Positions 39,701 through 51,700 of a DNA stretch of 64,000 nucleotides are shown here, piece after piece. Below the pieces are notes generated by a model that ran no database searches, was not told the origin of the DNA, and saw nothing but the letters and a program-made list of their open reading frames with translations. Positions within the stretch are counted from its first letter, which is position 1. Each line of letters begins with the position of its first letter. Location: assembly GCA_945859605.1 (NCBI GenBank), contig OX243815.1, forward strand, positions 48,270,393-48,334,392. The letters are read 5' to 3'. The position numbers were made by a program, and so were the translations under genes. This stretch comes from Lumbricus rubellus (Eukaryota > Annelida > Clitellata > Crassiclitellata > Lumbricidae).

Positions 39701-42700
39701 CGCAAGTGTAGTCATTGTTGTGTTGTTGCTGATCGTTTTACTTTATATCGGATTTTGGAGTATAATAAGAAGAGTTAAACACGTCGTCGTTGTTGGTTAA
39801 CAAAACAGTGAAAGACTGTAGATTCTTTAACCTAGCCATTTAGCTAATGAAACAGTTATCTAGGGATAGGCCTACGCTACCACGAACTTATACGAAGAAG
39901 CTTCCGAAGAGACTGAAGGTCACACGTAGAGAAGAAGAGGGAAAAGACTTGTGACATATATATTTATATATAATAATTTTTAATGCAAGCCGTTTATAAC
40001 TTCTTGGAAATTCATTCCATCACCCACCATCTTCGTCACATACAGACACAAATGACCACAAAATACTTCGTTATCGGGTTGTATTCGCTCACTGTTATAT
40101 AACACTGGACGGCGTAAATACTTTATCAGTTCCAGAGGGGGAGGAAGGCCGTAACTATCGAAATATATTTTCTCATTACCGCTCTTTAAGAAAGCGCACC
40201 AGTGCGAGCCTGTCCCATTAGAACCATCTAGATTCAATATCCCACACTCATTCCGTCCAGGTTTCTTCGACAGCTCGTCTCTGAGAAATACTCCTCTAAA
40301 ATTATTGATGTTTAGTTTCTTAGCCGCTTCGATTAGATCCACATTCGATAAAGCAATATTCGGTAGCACTACTCCACAAACATCGATTTGTTTGACGCTC
40401 ATTTATTTAATATAAACATTAATTAAAAATTTTCAACGAGTAGTGACCATATGCCAAAGTATGAATTCCATCCTCCATTATTACCCGTTTATCGTCATCT
40501 GCAGATAATGCAACTTTATTAATTTCTTCTGTATAAATATCGTGATGATAAGATCTAATAACATTCATCGTTCGTTGTTGTTCTTTTTTAGTAAATAAAC
40601 AGTCTTTATAATCTTCGTGAGTAATAGTTTTCTGGACAACATTCTTCTTAATACCTTTACATTTCTTGTGCTCATCTCCAGCAGCCATCTTATAAGAATA
40701 CAACTTTGCTCTGAGTCCAATAAATTCTTTTATCTGTTTCCCACTAGCTTCATCCTTGAACATTCCAATAACTTTTTTATTTACTCCAACCTCAATACCA
40801 GATGGATGATCTCTCGGGTATTCACTCGTGTCGAATCGAGTCTTAATATCGCCTGCGATATCTGAGTAAAAGTCTTCAGTTTTAATTTCGTATGTCAAAG
40901 AATCTGTATCGGTAAATAATAATTTAGCTCTATTTCCGTATTTATCCTTGATGTAATTGTAATGAAATTCATACATCAACGTTTTGCTCAAGTCTAATAT
41001 ACACATGCCAAGATATATAGGTTTATTATAGTACAATTTAGTTTTTTTCATGTGAACGGCTATTAGATTTTCATCGAAAATAGTACATCTCTCATAATTA
41101 GGTTTAGCGGCTAGTTCAATAGCCCTCTCCTCTTGACACACTAACTCTACATCAACACGATTTTCAATGTTCTCACAAGTTTTTCCAAAGACACTGTTAT
41201 TCATTAACTTGAAAAAGTCTTTCTCAAAGTCATTAGTAGCTTTCGTTCTAAGAGCTGTATTTAAATCGATATACTTTTTCAACCAATCACTTTCTTCGAA
41301 TAGTACACCTCTATGCACTTTTGTTATTTTCAAACCCAAGCTCTCATACAGCTTCAGATTATCGTAATGCAGCACATACTTCTTTTTATGGTTTAAGTTT
41401 GGAATTAACTTTTTGACTTTGTTAATCTCAATGCTTTCGGGGGCTAACGGAAAATCGTTATGCAGGTCGTGTAACTCTTTAGGATATTCCAAATCAACTT
41501 CCAATATGCATGGAATACTTCTCCAATTATTTAATTCATCTTCGTTCATCCATTTGAACCCGTGAGTAGGTAAATTTTTGATCATAGCCCATCCATATAG
41601 ATTATTCGCATCCAGGTAAGTAATAAATGTAGAATTTTCGTTACTATTGAAATCGCTCATATATTTATTATTCGCTTTCCCGTAACGATTTGATATTGTG
41701 CTCACTCCTCCTCTCATCCCTTGCCTAAGCATCAGAATCATATCATAATCATTCAATAACTCCAATTTCACGCCTGTCAATTTTAAAGCGGCATCCCAGG
41801 CTAAACCAGGAGATGTAAAATACCATGCAGGGTCAAGCGTATAGTTCTTCATACACACATCTCTAAAGTTTTCGAAAACATCGGCAAGTAACAGAACATC
41901 CGAAACGTTGTATAAATCGTGATATTCTCTGAATGTTTTGCATCCAAATTCCTTCCATACCGTTTTTGCATGCTCGTAGTCTTCATCGCTAATATTCGAA
42001 TCATTTAGCTTAGAATAGAATGCGGATTTTGGTGGTAGTTCGGTTTCATTAAAGGTAGTAAATGAATCGACGTAGTCATAAGGATATATGCCTTTTCTCA
42101 GCAAAAGATCGAGCTTCTTTCCAGTATATCGTTTCCCAATATTTTTACACTGGTCTTTGCTTAGGTTCCTCGATAAAGCATCAAGACTAGAAGCCATAAA
42201 TTTAAAACTGTCGATAAAGCGCAATTCGCGCTTGACGGTAATCTCTTTTCCCTCTTTATTTACAAACTTATCAACAACGACCTCTCTGCTAAAAGATATA
42301 TACTTTTCCTCGTTATTAGGTATGCAATTAATTTTCTCTCCATTATTACCTCTCAGTTTCTTAATGAACAGATGACAATCGTACCCGGAAAGATTATGAA
42401 ACACTACAGGGAAAAACTTGGGGACTTTATAGTTTACATTACAAATGTTATGAGCAGCCCCTCTAAATTTACCGCTAAGATGACAGTGATCTCTCACTCG
42501 GTCTTCGCCCAACGGTTTTTCACAGATATGGCATATAGTAGCTCCATCAAAACACTTCTTGTCCTCTTCTGTAAATATCATCTTCTTAGGGAATTTAAAT
42601 TGATTATATATTTGTTTTATATTCTCTTCTAGTTTATCTACAAATATTTGACCAACATCATCATCTTCGCTTTCAGCCGTAAACGTCACTAGATCTTGAG

Positions 42701-45700
42701 AATATACACTATCGTCGAAACATTTTATGTGGTAACAAAAGGAGCTAGGAATATGCTTTTGATATTTATTAGTGTACGACAACTCTGGATTTGGTTGGCA
42801 TGTATCGATCGGTTTGATGAAAGACTCAAAGTCAGCATACACTATAAACGGAACCCTCATAGAATTGTTATAATTTTTAAAACTTAACATAGTTCCTGGT
42901 TCTGGCATTTCTATTTTTTGTGCGTTATGGTGTTTGCAGTACTCATCATGGTTGTTAAGCGCTTCTGTCGTTGTGAAACCATTCATACACCTTTTACAAT
43001 AGTGCGCTGAATAATGCGAATTTGCTGTTCGGAACGTCATCAATCGGTTAAAATTCTTTATCCAGCAATAATGTTTTTTTTCTCCATCAGATATAAGCAA
43101 AAGATCTACACAAATATCGCTTTCACAGTTAGACAGATAACGCGGATAGACATGTTTTTCGTAACCAAATATATTAACACTAATATTATTATTTCTCTCA
43201 AATTTACCTATCACATTAGCATGAGTCGCTACCGGAAACTCAATACCACTCCAATTAAGTTTTTTCGATTGTTCTTTCAAAGCTTTCGTTATTTTTTCCG
43301 GATTTTTTACAACCGGATTCAAAGCTCTAGTGATACACCATTTGAAACATTCTTCGTCGTCGTTTTTCATATTTATAATAGCCTTTTTATTAGCTAAGAA
43401 GCTGGGAAGTGGAATGTAAGAACTACCTCTTAAGGGGGTATATTTTACCGTATTTATATCTAATTTTACAACAGCTTTAAATCTCCAATTACTTCCTTGC
43501 ATCTGAAAACTAGCAATAGACTCCATGATTTTATCCTTCTTTCTGCTGTATATTTCATTCAAGTCGGTTGCTTCTAAAATAACTTCTGCCCTGGAAACGA
43601 ATGGTATATCCTCAGAATTAACTATTCCCGATTTCATATCTACTCGTTCCATATTACAAGTAAGAACTAAATTAGTCTTTGTCTGGCGATTACTCGACAA
43701 CAGATTAACTACCTGCGGTCTGACGAAATCAAGAAACGACGAGGCGTCCATTCCATTAGTTCCATCTATTCTATATTGCTTGGTGAATCCTTTAATAGCC
43801 GACGCCGTTTCTCTAATTTTAATTTTATCAAATATCCTAGAAACAGTTGACTTCAATGATTCTAGTTTTTCATTAACTTCTGCTTGTTCGGGCACATAAC
43901 TAAGTAGCCAATCCGCAAAATCATTTATTTTAGCTCTAACCCTATTTTTGTATTTTCTCTTAGGCGCTACTGGTTTGTATTTACCAGGTGTGGGTGTAAG
44001 CGTAGGAATCTTAATGTCAGGAACCGGCGAGTCGAGCAAGTGTTCAACATGGTTCATGTTTCTTAAACTACTTTTCTTTAAATCCATTTTATCTTACCAC
44101 GCAAAAATATTAAAACATTAGCTGTGAGATCGAAGATCCACTTATCGAACACTTTAATTGCATATCATTCTATCTCTCATACACTTTAATTTCATATCTA
44201 TCTCTCCAGACATTTCCGTTATGATAAGCTATTATGCCAGCACTCTGACCGTACGCCTTAGCAGCTTTATACATCGATGGATACGAGGTAACAACGCCAG
44301 TCTCTCGATCTATAATATCTACTCTTCTCGGTTGTTTCCTGATACTACCCAGCGTGTCATGTCGATATGACACAGACTTGTAGTCCGTCGGAAGAATATT
44401 CTTTTCAATCAATACAGCTATCATTTGAGGTTTGTTGAGATGCGAAGTGCCTGTAACATTGTTATGCTTGGCCAACATTCTAAGCTCTGGTAGCTTCATA
44501 ATATATAAGTATTCTTTAAATCAATTTTCCATACACAACACTCATTTTCTGCCCATCCGATTGGAACTGCAGCAACCTATCTGAAATTACGACAGCATAC
44601 GCTTCTGTGTCGGCTGGCACTGCTGCATTGAAAAGAGCCTTAATCTGAATATCAACGACTGACGATTTCAAACGCTCGGATTGTTTGCTTACATCGAACA
44701 CGAACAACGGGTATAATTCTTTATAATCTACAGGTGTTATATTGCTTTGGGTAATCAACTTATAAATACCATAGAATTTTTGACTAAAGGAGGACGCGTC
44801 TCTGTACGCTCTGGAGAATTGTTGATTAGGAAACGACAGGTTATGATCGACAGCTGGATATCTTTCTTGATTCATCATCACATATATGTTCTTGAGATCG
44901 CAGTGATTAAATAGCGACGGATTACTTTCCTGATTACCGCTACGGTCCGTCTGAAATCCTACGATGATATATCTAGGTTTCTCAGGTGATGTTTTTACGC
45001 TAAGACGCCAACTGAAACTTGTCGACTGAGGAACCGTTATTGTGTCGCATTGACGAGCTCTATACGCAACTGGCAACGTTAATTTTGATTCAATCGTCTT
45101 ATACAACTGCATTCGTTCCATATCGGAAGGAATAACGTGTGGAATAAACCATGAAATTTTGTTTATCGCAACTTTTCCAGCAGCTGCAGCGTTATCTCGG
45201 AATATTGCATCATCGTCGGCTTTACGAACTAATGTCAGCGTCTGTTTAAAACCGTAAATAATCTTGTCGTAATCGTCGCAAAACCCGAAAATATGTTTCA
45301 ACGGAACAATAAAGCTGAACATTCCTTTAGTGTTTGGTTTGCGAATGAGAAAGCTTTGTCTAGTGGCAAATCCGGGGTTGTCCGCAATAACAGCAGTCGC
45401 TCCAGTGTCTTTATACCACAGCTGATTTAAGCCTTGAGTCAGCTGAAAATCGTTTGGATACGTAAGTAAACCGAGCATCGTTGTAGCTTGACCCGGATGA
45501 AATAGCGTTTCGATTTCTTGATTTGATAACTGATAGGATATTTGACTGAATAGATACATAAGCCCATTATTCGTAAGAGCGACTAAATCAGCATTAACGT
45601 ATGCGGTGTCGTCAGCTTTAATTAGTCTTCCTTCGAATTGCAGATACGACTCTGCTGGGTGACTGTATAAGTCTTGTAATTCAATATTTATTCTTATTTC

Positions 45701-48700
45701 ACCAGAACTGTTAAGGTTAGTTCTCGCTACAGGTTCGTACTCGTGCCATTCGTATCGCTCGATACCTTCATCGATCAATGGTTGCTCTGTGAATCTTAGA
45801 ATATCGGATTGCATTTTATTATACATATATTTTTAAATAAGAAAATAAATTTTTAGACCTAAATAAGAAAATAAACTTAAGCAAAATAAATTTAAACTGC
45901 CATTTTCAAACCACCTCCGTTTAAGCGTTTTACTAGATCTTGAATTCTAATAGCTCCTCCCGTCATTTGCGGATTCGACCCGAGTAATCTAGCTAGAATG
46001 ACTTTAGTTTCCTGAGTTATCGGCTGTTGAACGGTGGTTGGTGGGAGTATCTTATTGAGTTATCGTTTTCCAACGTCGATAGCCTTATCCTTAGCAACAC
46101 TCCCAATCTCTTTGACAGCTGTGCTCGCAATTTGTTTGGCTGCATTCGAAGTTAGTAGTCTCTTGAGAAATCCTGCAATGGAATCGAATATTCCTGCTCC
46201 ACCGACAACGTGTACTTTTTTATAACTTCTTCTCGCAACGACCAGCATTTCTATATCATCAATTTTTAATTAGATCATCAATTTTTAAATTAGATCGTCA
46301 ATTTTTTATATTCATCTTTGGATATCACTCCCTGTCTCAGTAACTCATCCGTCATACCTACAATTTCATTTCTTACACCCGTATTTCCCGCTTTGTAGCT
46401 ATATATTCGCAACTCTAATTGTTTTACTAATTCGTTAGGATCTGAAGGAATGGTAATTATTCCGCTTCCTGTTTTACCTCTTAACTTCATGTAATCGTCC
46501 CATATGGGTTTTATTATCTGTTTATATTTTACACTTCTAGACGATTTAGGTTTGTTTGGTTTATTTGGCTGACTCATGGCATTCGTTTTAGTTAGAATCT
46601 CGGCGTATTCTTCGAGATCACGATTATCATAAATTGAACTGTTTGGACTAGCTAACGTTAACAATTCCCATAATCCTGGAGTTCCTTGATAAGTTGTGGT
46701 TCCAACTGTAATATCATTTCCTTGGATTGAGGCTTCGCTGTCACCGATGTAGAATTTTCCATCTCTTGATCTTAATCCGAATGTTGTATCCACAAGTCTT
46801 CTATCGGAAGCATATTTTTTAAGGTATTCAACTGCAATATTTCCTAATTCTAACCTTCTAATGTCTTCTACTGGGTCATCGTCATCGTACGCCTCTATAG
46901 ACGGATACTGAGGAAATTGAATGGTTTTCAACGAATCTGGAAGTGCTTTTAGAGCAAGTGATGTTGCTGCAGAATTATCCTTTATTGTCGACAGCAAAGC
47001 GTTTTGTTCTTTCGAAATTGCTGTTTGAGAGTCGACTATTGGTTTGTAGATTTTCGTTAATTCTCGTTGAAGTCCAAGGTCATCTATTCTCTCTGAGAGA
47101 AAGTTTTGTTTAATATTTTTTTTTCGTTTTTAAAAACTCTTCGATAATAAAATCTCTCTTTGCAGGATCGCTAATTTTCAGTAGCGACATTTTTTATTAT
47201 AATGTTTAAAACGTAACGTAAAACGTAAACGTAAAACGTAAACATAAAACGTAACGTAAAACGACACGTTATGCATCGTAGTAATTAACGTAACAAATGG
47301 AGTCTTTTTCGTTTATAGTAACTGGTGAATCGGAGTTGTTTTGAATTGTAATTATTATATCCTCTGCGTCCTCTAGGACAGTACCATCTTGAAGACTCAG
47401 TCTGAGTTGTTTCAACTTCTGTCTAAGAGAGACTAGACACATTCCACTGGTCATTCGGACTCCAAGGCCTACTTCTACTGTAATATTTGTCTTTGGTTCA
47501 ATCGTTATCGCTTGCTGAGCAAAAATCTCATATCTGTCGCCTGCTCGTTGTCTTGCCGGAGCGTGAGTGACCACTTTAGGCATCCAAATTATCGAACTCA
47601 CACGAGGCTTCCGTTTGGTGATAAATTTGTGTATTGGGTGACCGTATCCAGACATTTATATAAGAGATTGTTTAAAGTAACATTCCAAGAATAGGAATAT
47701 TTTTAAATGGTGAATTGGGACCAAGTATAAGACCTTCACCGCTGACATATCCTGTTCCTCTTTTCATAAACAGACCGGAACCCGATATCGAAATACCCTT
47801 TTTCCACGGAGATAGAAAAAGACCTTCCCCAGCAGGCACTATCTTACAGCATATTCCTCCTTTCTTAACGTACAGCACGCCAGATCCACTTGTCTGATGT
47901 GAGATCGAAGATCCACTAATCTGGCGTGAGATCGAAGATCCACTAATTTTATCGACAATTTTGGAACCAGCTGCAGAACCCAATCCTGTTAAGGCTCCTG
48001 TGGCTAAACTCGGAAGAACACTAGACAGAAGAAACTTTCCGGCTGTTGCTAAGAACGGTAGAATAGCGCCAATAAATCCGCCTTCGACTCTCGCATTATC
48101 TTCTAACTGCTTTTTACCCATTTTAATTGTCACTCCAGTTCCATTCTGATACGCTTTAGTTAACTTGTTGATTTGCCTCTGGTTTAGAGCTAATACATGC
48201 TCACCAGTTATGTCTCCATGAGAAAGTCTTATACTCACTCCAGTTCCTACTTGAACAGCTCGCTTAATCTTCTCTTTTTGCCCTTCGGAAATATTAACTT
48301 TAACCTTAGCGTAAGCGCTCATCTTATATTAAATATAAACTTTAAATTAAACCTCTCTTATGTGAAATCGTATCGACAATTCCTCACCTCTTAAATTAAT
48401 TAGTTTTCCATTTTGGTCTATTAGTTTTGTTTCCATCGATGAAATAGAGTATAGCGTTATTGGAAGATACACGAGATTATGAGGAGATTCGATTATCTTG
48501 TAACCAGGCCCGACCGATGGAAAGAAAGAATAAATTATGTTCTCCGTAGTTCCGTTAGCATACGATGATCCTATTATATCACTCGTAACTCGTAAACTAT
48601 TCACGCTGTTTACTTCGACTATGTGCTCGGATTCGTTATATCCTTCGGAGTATACACGACTCTGAAATCCTAGAACGGTACTAATTGAATTTGGTACTCT

Positions 48701-51700
48701 AAAATCAATTTTATAGTTCTCATCAATTTCCAAAACAGCCTTCAAAGTATTGTTATTTGGTCGCAACTTTATACATTGACCATGACCTTCTTCCTTTAAA
48801 ATTCTCTGTATGTATTCGTTTAAGTCATCGATTTCATAGCAACCGGTTGGAATGTCTAAATCTTTCCACGTTACACCGTTATCTGACGAATATACAAATT
48901 TATTATTTGTTTCGTCTATATTAGGAAAACTGTAGTACGTTTCAAGATTAACAAGGGCCATTTCATATTTTTTACTTTTATCCAGTTCGATTAGTGGATT
49001 AAATTTCGTTCGAATTCGTGTGCTCCTTTCGCTCAACAAAATGCAAAAGGATTCTTTAGCCTCTGTGTTGCGTGCAATCGTTTGAGTATTAGATAAAATT
49101 TCGTCAAGAAGGGTTTCCATTTTAGATAGCTATTTTTAAACCTAGAATATAAAATCTTAAATTTTGTTATCATTTTATTATTGCTTTTATTTAATGTAAA
49201 ATGTATCTAATCCAGATCTGTACCTGCCCTTATTTGTTTTACTAGTAAGGTCTATAACCACAAAACCATGCGTTTCATCCCACGCAGTTTTGCATAGTTT
49301 TCGAAATTCTTCAATAGTCATATCATCTACGCCTATATGATCGCTGTATATATGATTAATATTTTTGAGGTCTTGAGGGAATAGACATATAAAGTTAGCA
49401 TTCTCTCTTATAGTTTGTCTAGGTAGCTTGAAATAATTTTGTGCTAGGTAAAAGCAGTCTACATTACTATGCCTACCTCTTATATAATACGATTCGCATT
49501 TATTTTGTCGCTCTAACTGTAAATCATCAAAAATCATGAGATTCTTCTTATCTCGACTTAAGTCTCGTGGATCTGGAACATCTTCAGAGGTTTCAAAGAA
49601 CTTGCATTCTATATCCGATTTTTTGGCCATGTTTTTAGACATCTCCTCGACTACGGCGGTCGGTGATACATTTAATTTCATGATTTCATCGCGATTATCA
49701 AAAAGTCTTATAATTGCTTCCTTTGGTAATTTCTCTTCGAATGCTTTCTTAAGGATCTTATATTCTGGTTGAAATAAACTTTTGCCGAAGATATGTAGGT
49801 TATCGTAATCTAACCAACCAGGTCTCAGTAATAAATTAAGTAGTAAAATCGTTTTACCACATTGAGACTTACCTACGATCAAACCTCTGATGCTTCTTGG
49901 TAGGAGAGGACTGTTAAAGCGTTTAGATGTATCTTCATTCCATGACAGGTCATGGACTTCCATTTTAATTATATTATATTAAAATGGAGCACAGCTCGTA
50001 TTGCGTAAAATGTAAACGAAAAACTGAGTGTAGAGATATTCAACGAGTCGTTAGTAAGAATGGTAGATCTATGCTTAGATGGTATGCGTTGATTGTGGCG
50101 CTAGAAAAACTCAGTTTACTAAAATGTCTACTACAGGTGGTGATTTGGTATCAGCTCTCAATTCTGCTACTTCTAATATTAAACTTCCATGGGCAAAGTA
50201 CCCGGGTGAAATGCATCTTCCAGGACATTCTTTCACAGGTCCAGGAACTCGATTGGATTTGAGATTGAATAGTGATGGGACGCCAAAAGACTGGAGTAAA
50301 CCAGTAGATAGGGTTGATGCAGCAGCCTATCGCCACGACATGGCTTATGCTAAACATGCTGACACAGCAGGGAGAAACGTCGCTGACAGAGCTATGATAG
50401 ATGAATTAAATAATATACCTAATCCTTCGTTCCGCGAACGAATTGAAAGATCTATAGTTAAACCGATATTATCAACAAAGACCCATTTTGGAATGGGGTT
50501 GAAAAAAAGCTCTGAGATGGACAGACCAACTTGCTGACGAATTGCATAAACCTATAGTCAGGAAGTTCAGGAAGAGAGTTGTTTATGTTCAGGGAGTGGA
50601 CAAAATTTGGGCGGCTGACTTGATTGACATGCAGGCTTATGCTAAATTTAATTCTGGTGTGAAATATTTGTTAAGTGTTATTGACATTTTTTCAAAATAT
50701 GGATGGATTATTCCGATAAAAGATAAAACTGGGAAATCTGTGGCAGATGCTTTCGTTAAAATATTTAATACGAGTAAAAGAAGGGGTGATAAACTTTAGG
50801 TGGACCGGGGATCTGAATTCTACAATAAACAGGTAAAATCATTAGGTATGGAGTTGTATTCAACTGAGAACGAAGAGAAATCTTGTATCGTAGAGAGATT
50901 TAACAGAACAGTGAAAGAGAAAATGTTCAACTATTTTACAGCAAATTCAACTCAGAGATATATCGATGTTTTAGATAATATGGTTAATTTATACAACAAC
51001 ACAAGACATTCTTCCATTAAAATGACTCCTGTTAAAGCGAGCATCAAAGCAAACGAGTGGGTTGTGTGGATGAATTTATATGGCGACGCTGTACCTGAAA
51101 CTAGTAAACCTAAATTTTCAGTCGGAGATAAAGTAAGAATTTCTAAGAAGAAAAAGACATTCGAGAAAGGCTACACAAATCGTTGGACACAGGAAGTTTT
51201 TACAATAACACAAATCCAATACACAGATCCTATAACCTATAAAATATCTGACTATCATGGAGAAGAAATAAAAGGGACATTTTATGAAGCTGAGTTACAA
51301 TCGACAACGCAAGATACATTTAAAATAGAAAAGATTATAAGAAAAAGAGGAAATCGGTCTTTGGTTAAATGGTTGGGGTATGACGAGACCTTTAATTCAT
51401 GGATTGACAATAAGGATTTGATATCATTGTGAATTAATACGAATTTAACTGATTTATAGATTCTAAAACGTAATGCCCCCAACTTATTAATTATACTACT
51501 ACTCGAAGATTTTCTTTTCAGAACGCAGCGATGGGCTACCTGCCTATCAGATTTGGTTAAAGAAGTCGACGATAGTCTATTTGAGTTTGTAGGAAGGAAC
51601 CCGTATCCTTCCAATAATTAGACAAAATATTAGCCTATTAGACAAAAATTATAAGTCTGCTTGCTTACATGACGGGGGATAGTTTTTAACGGAGAAATGT

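Larger units (their letters stand above)
34227..39956 (+). mobile_element. LTR retrotransposon without integrase, nested in the Polinton
   Basis: Two 520-bp direct LTRs (TGTCAG...GTGACA) at 34227-34746 and 39437-39956 enclose a primer-binding site, one long Gag-Pol ORF and a polypurine tract. TG/CA ends and RT/RNase H type place it with Ty3-like elements. The flanks are TATATA on both sides (34221-34226, 39957-39962), but in an AT repeat, so the duplication may be 4 or 6 bp. LTR identity by eye is complete, implying a very recent insertion. Integrase is absent. Confidence 0.95.
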
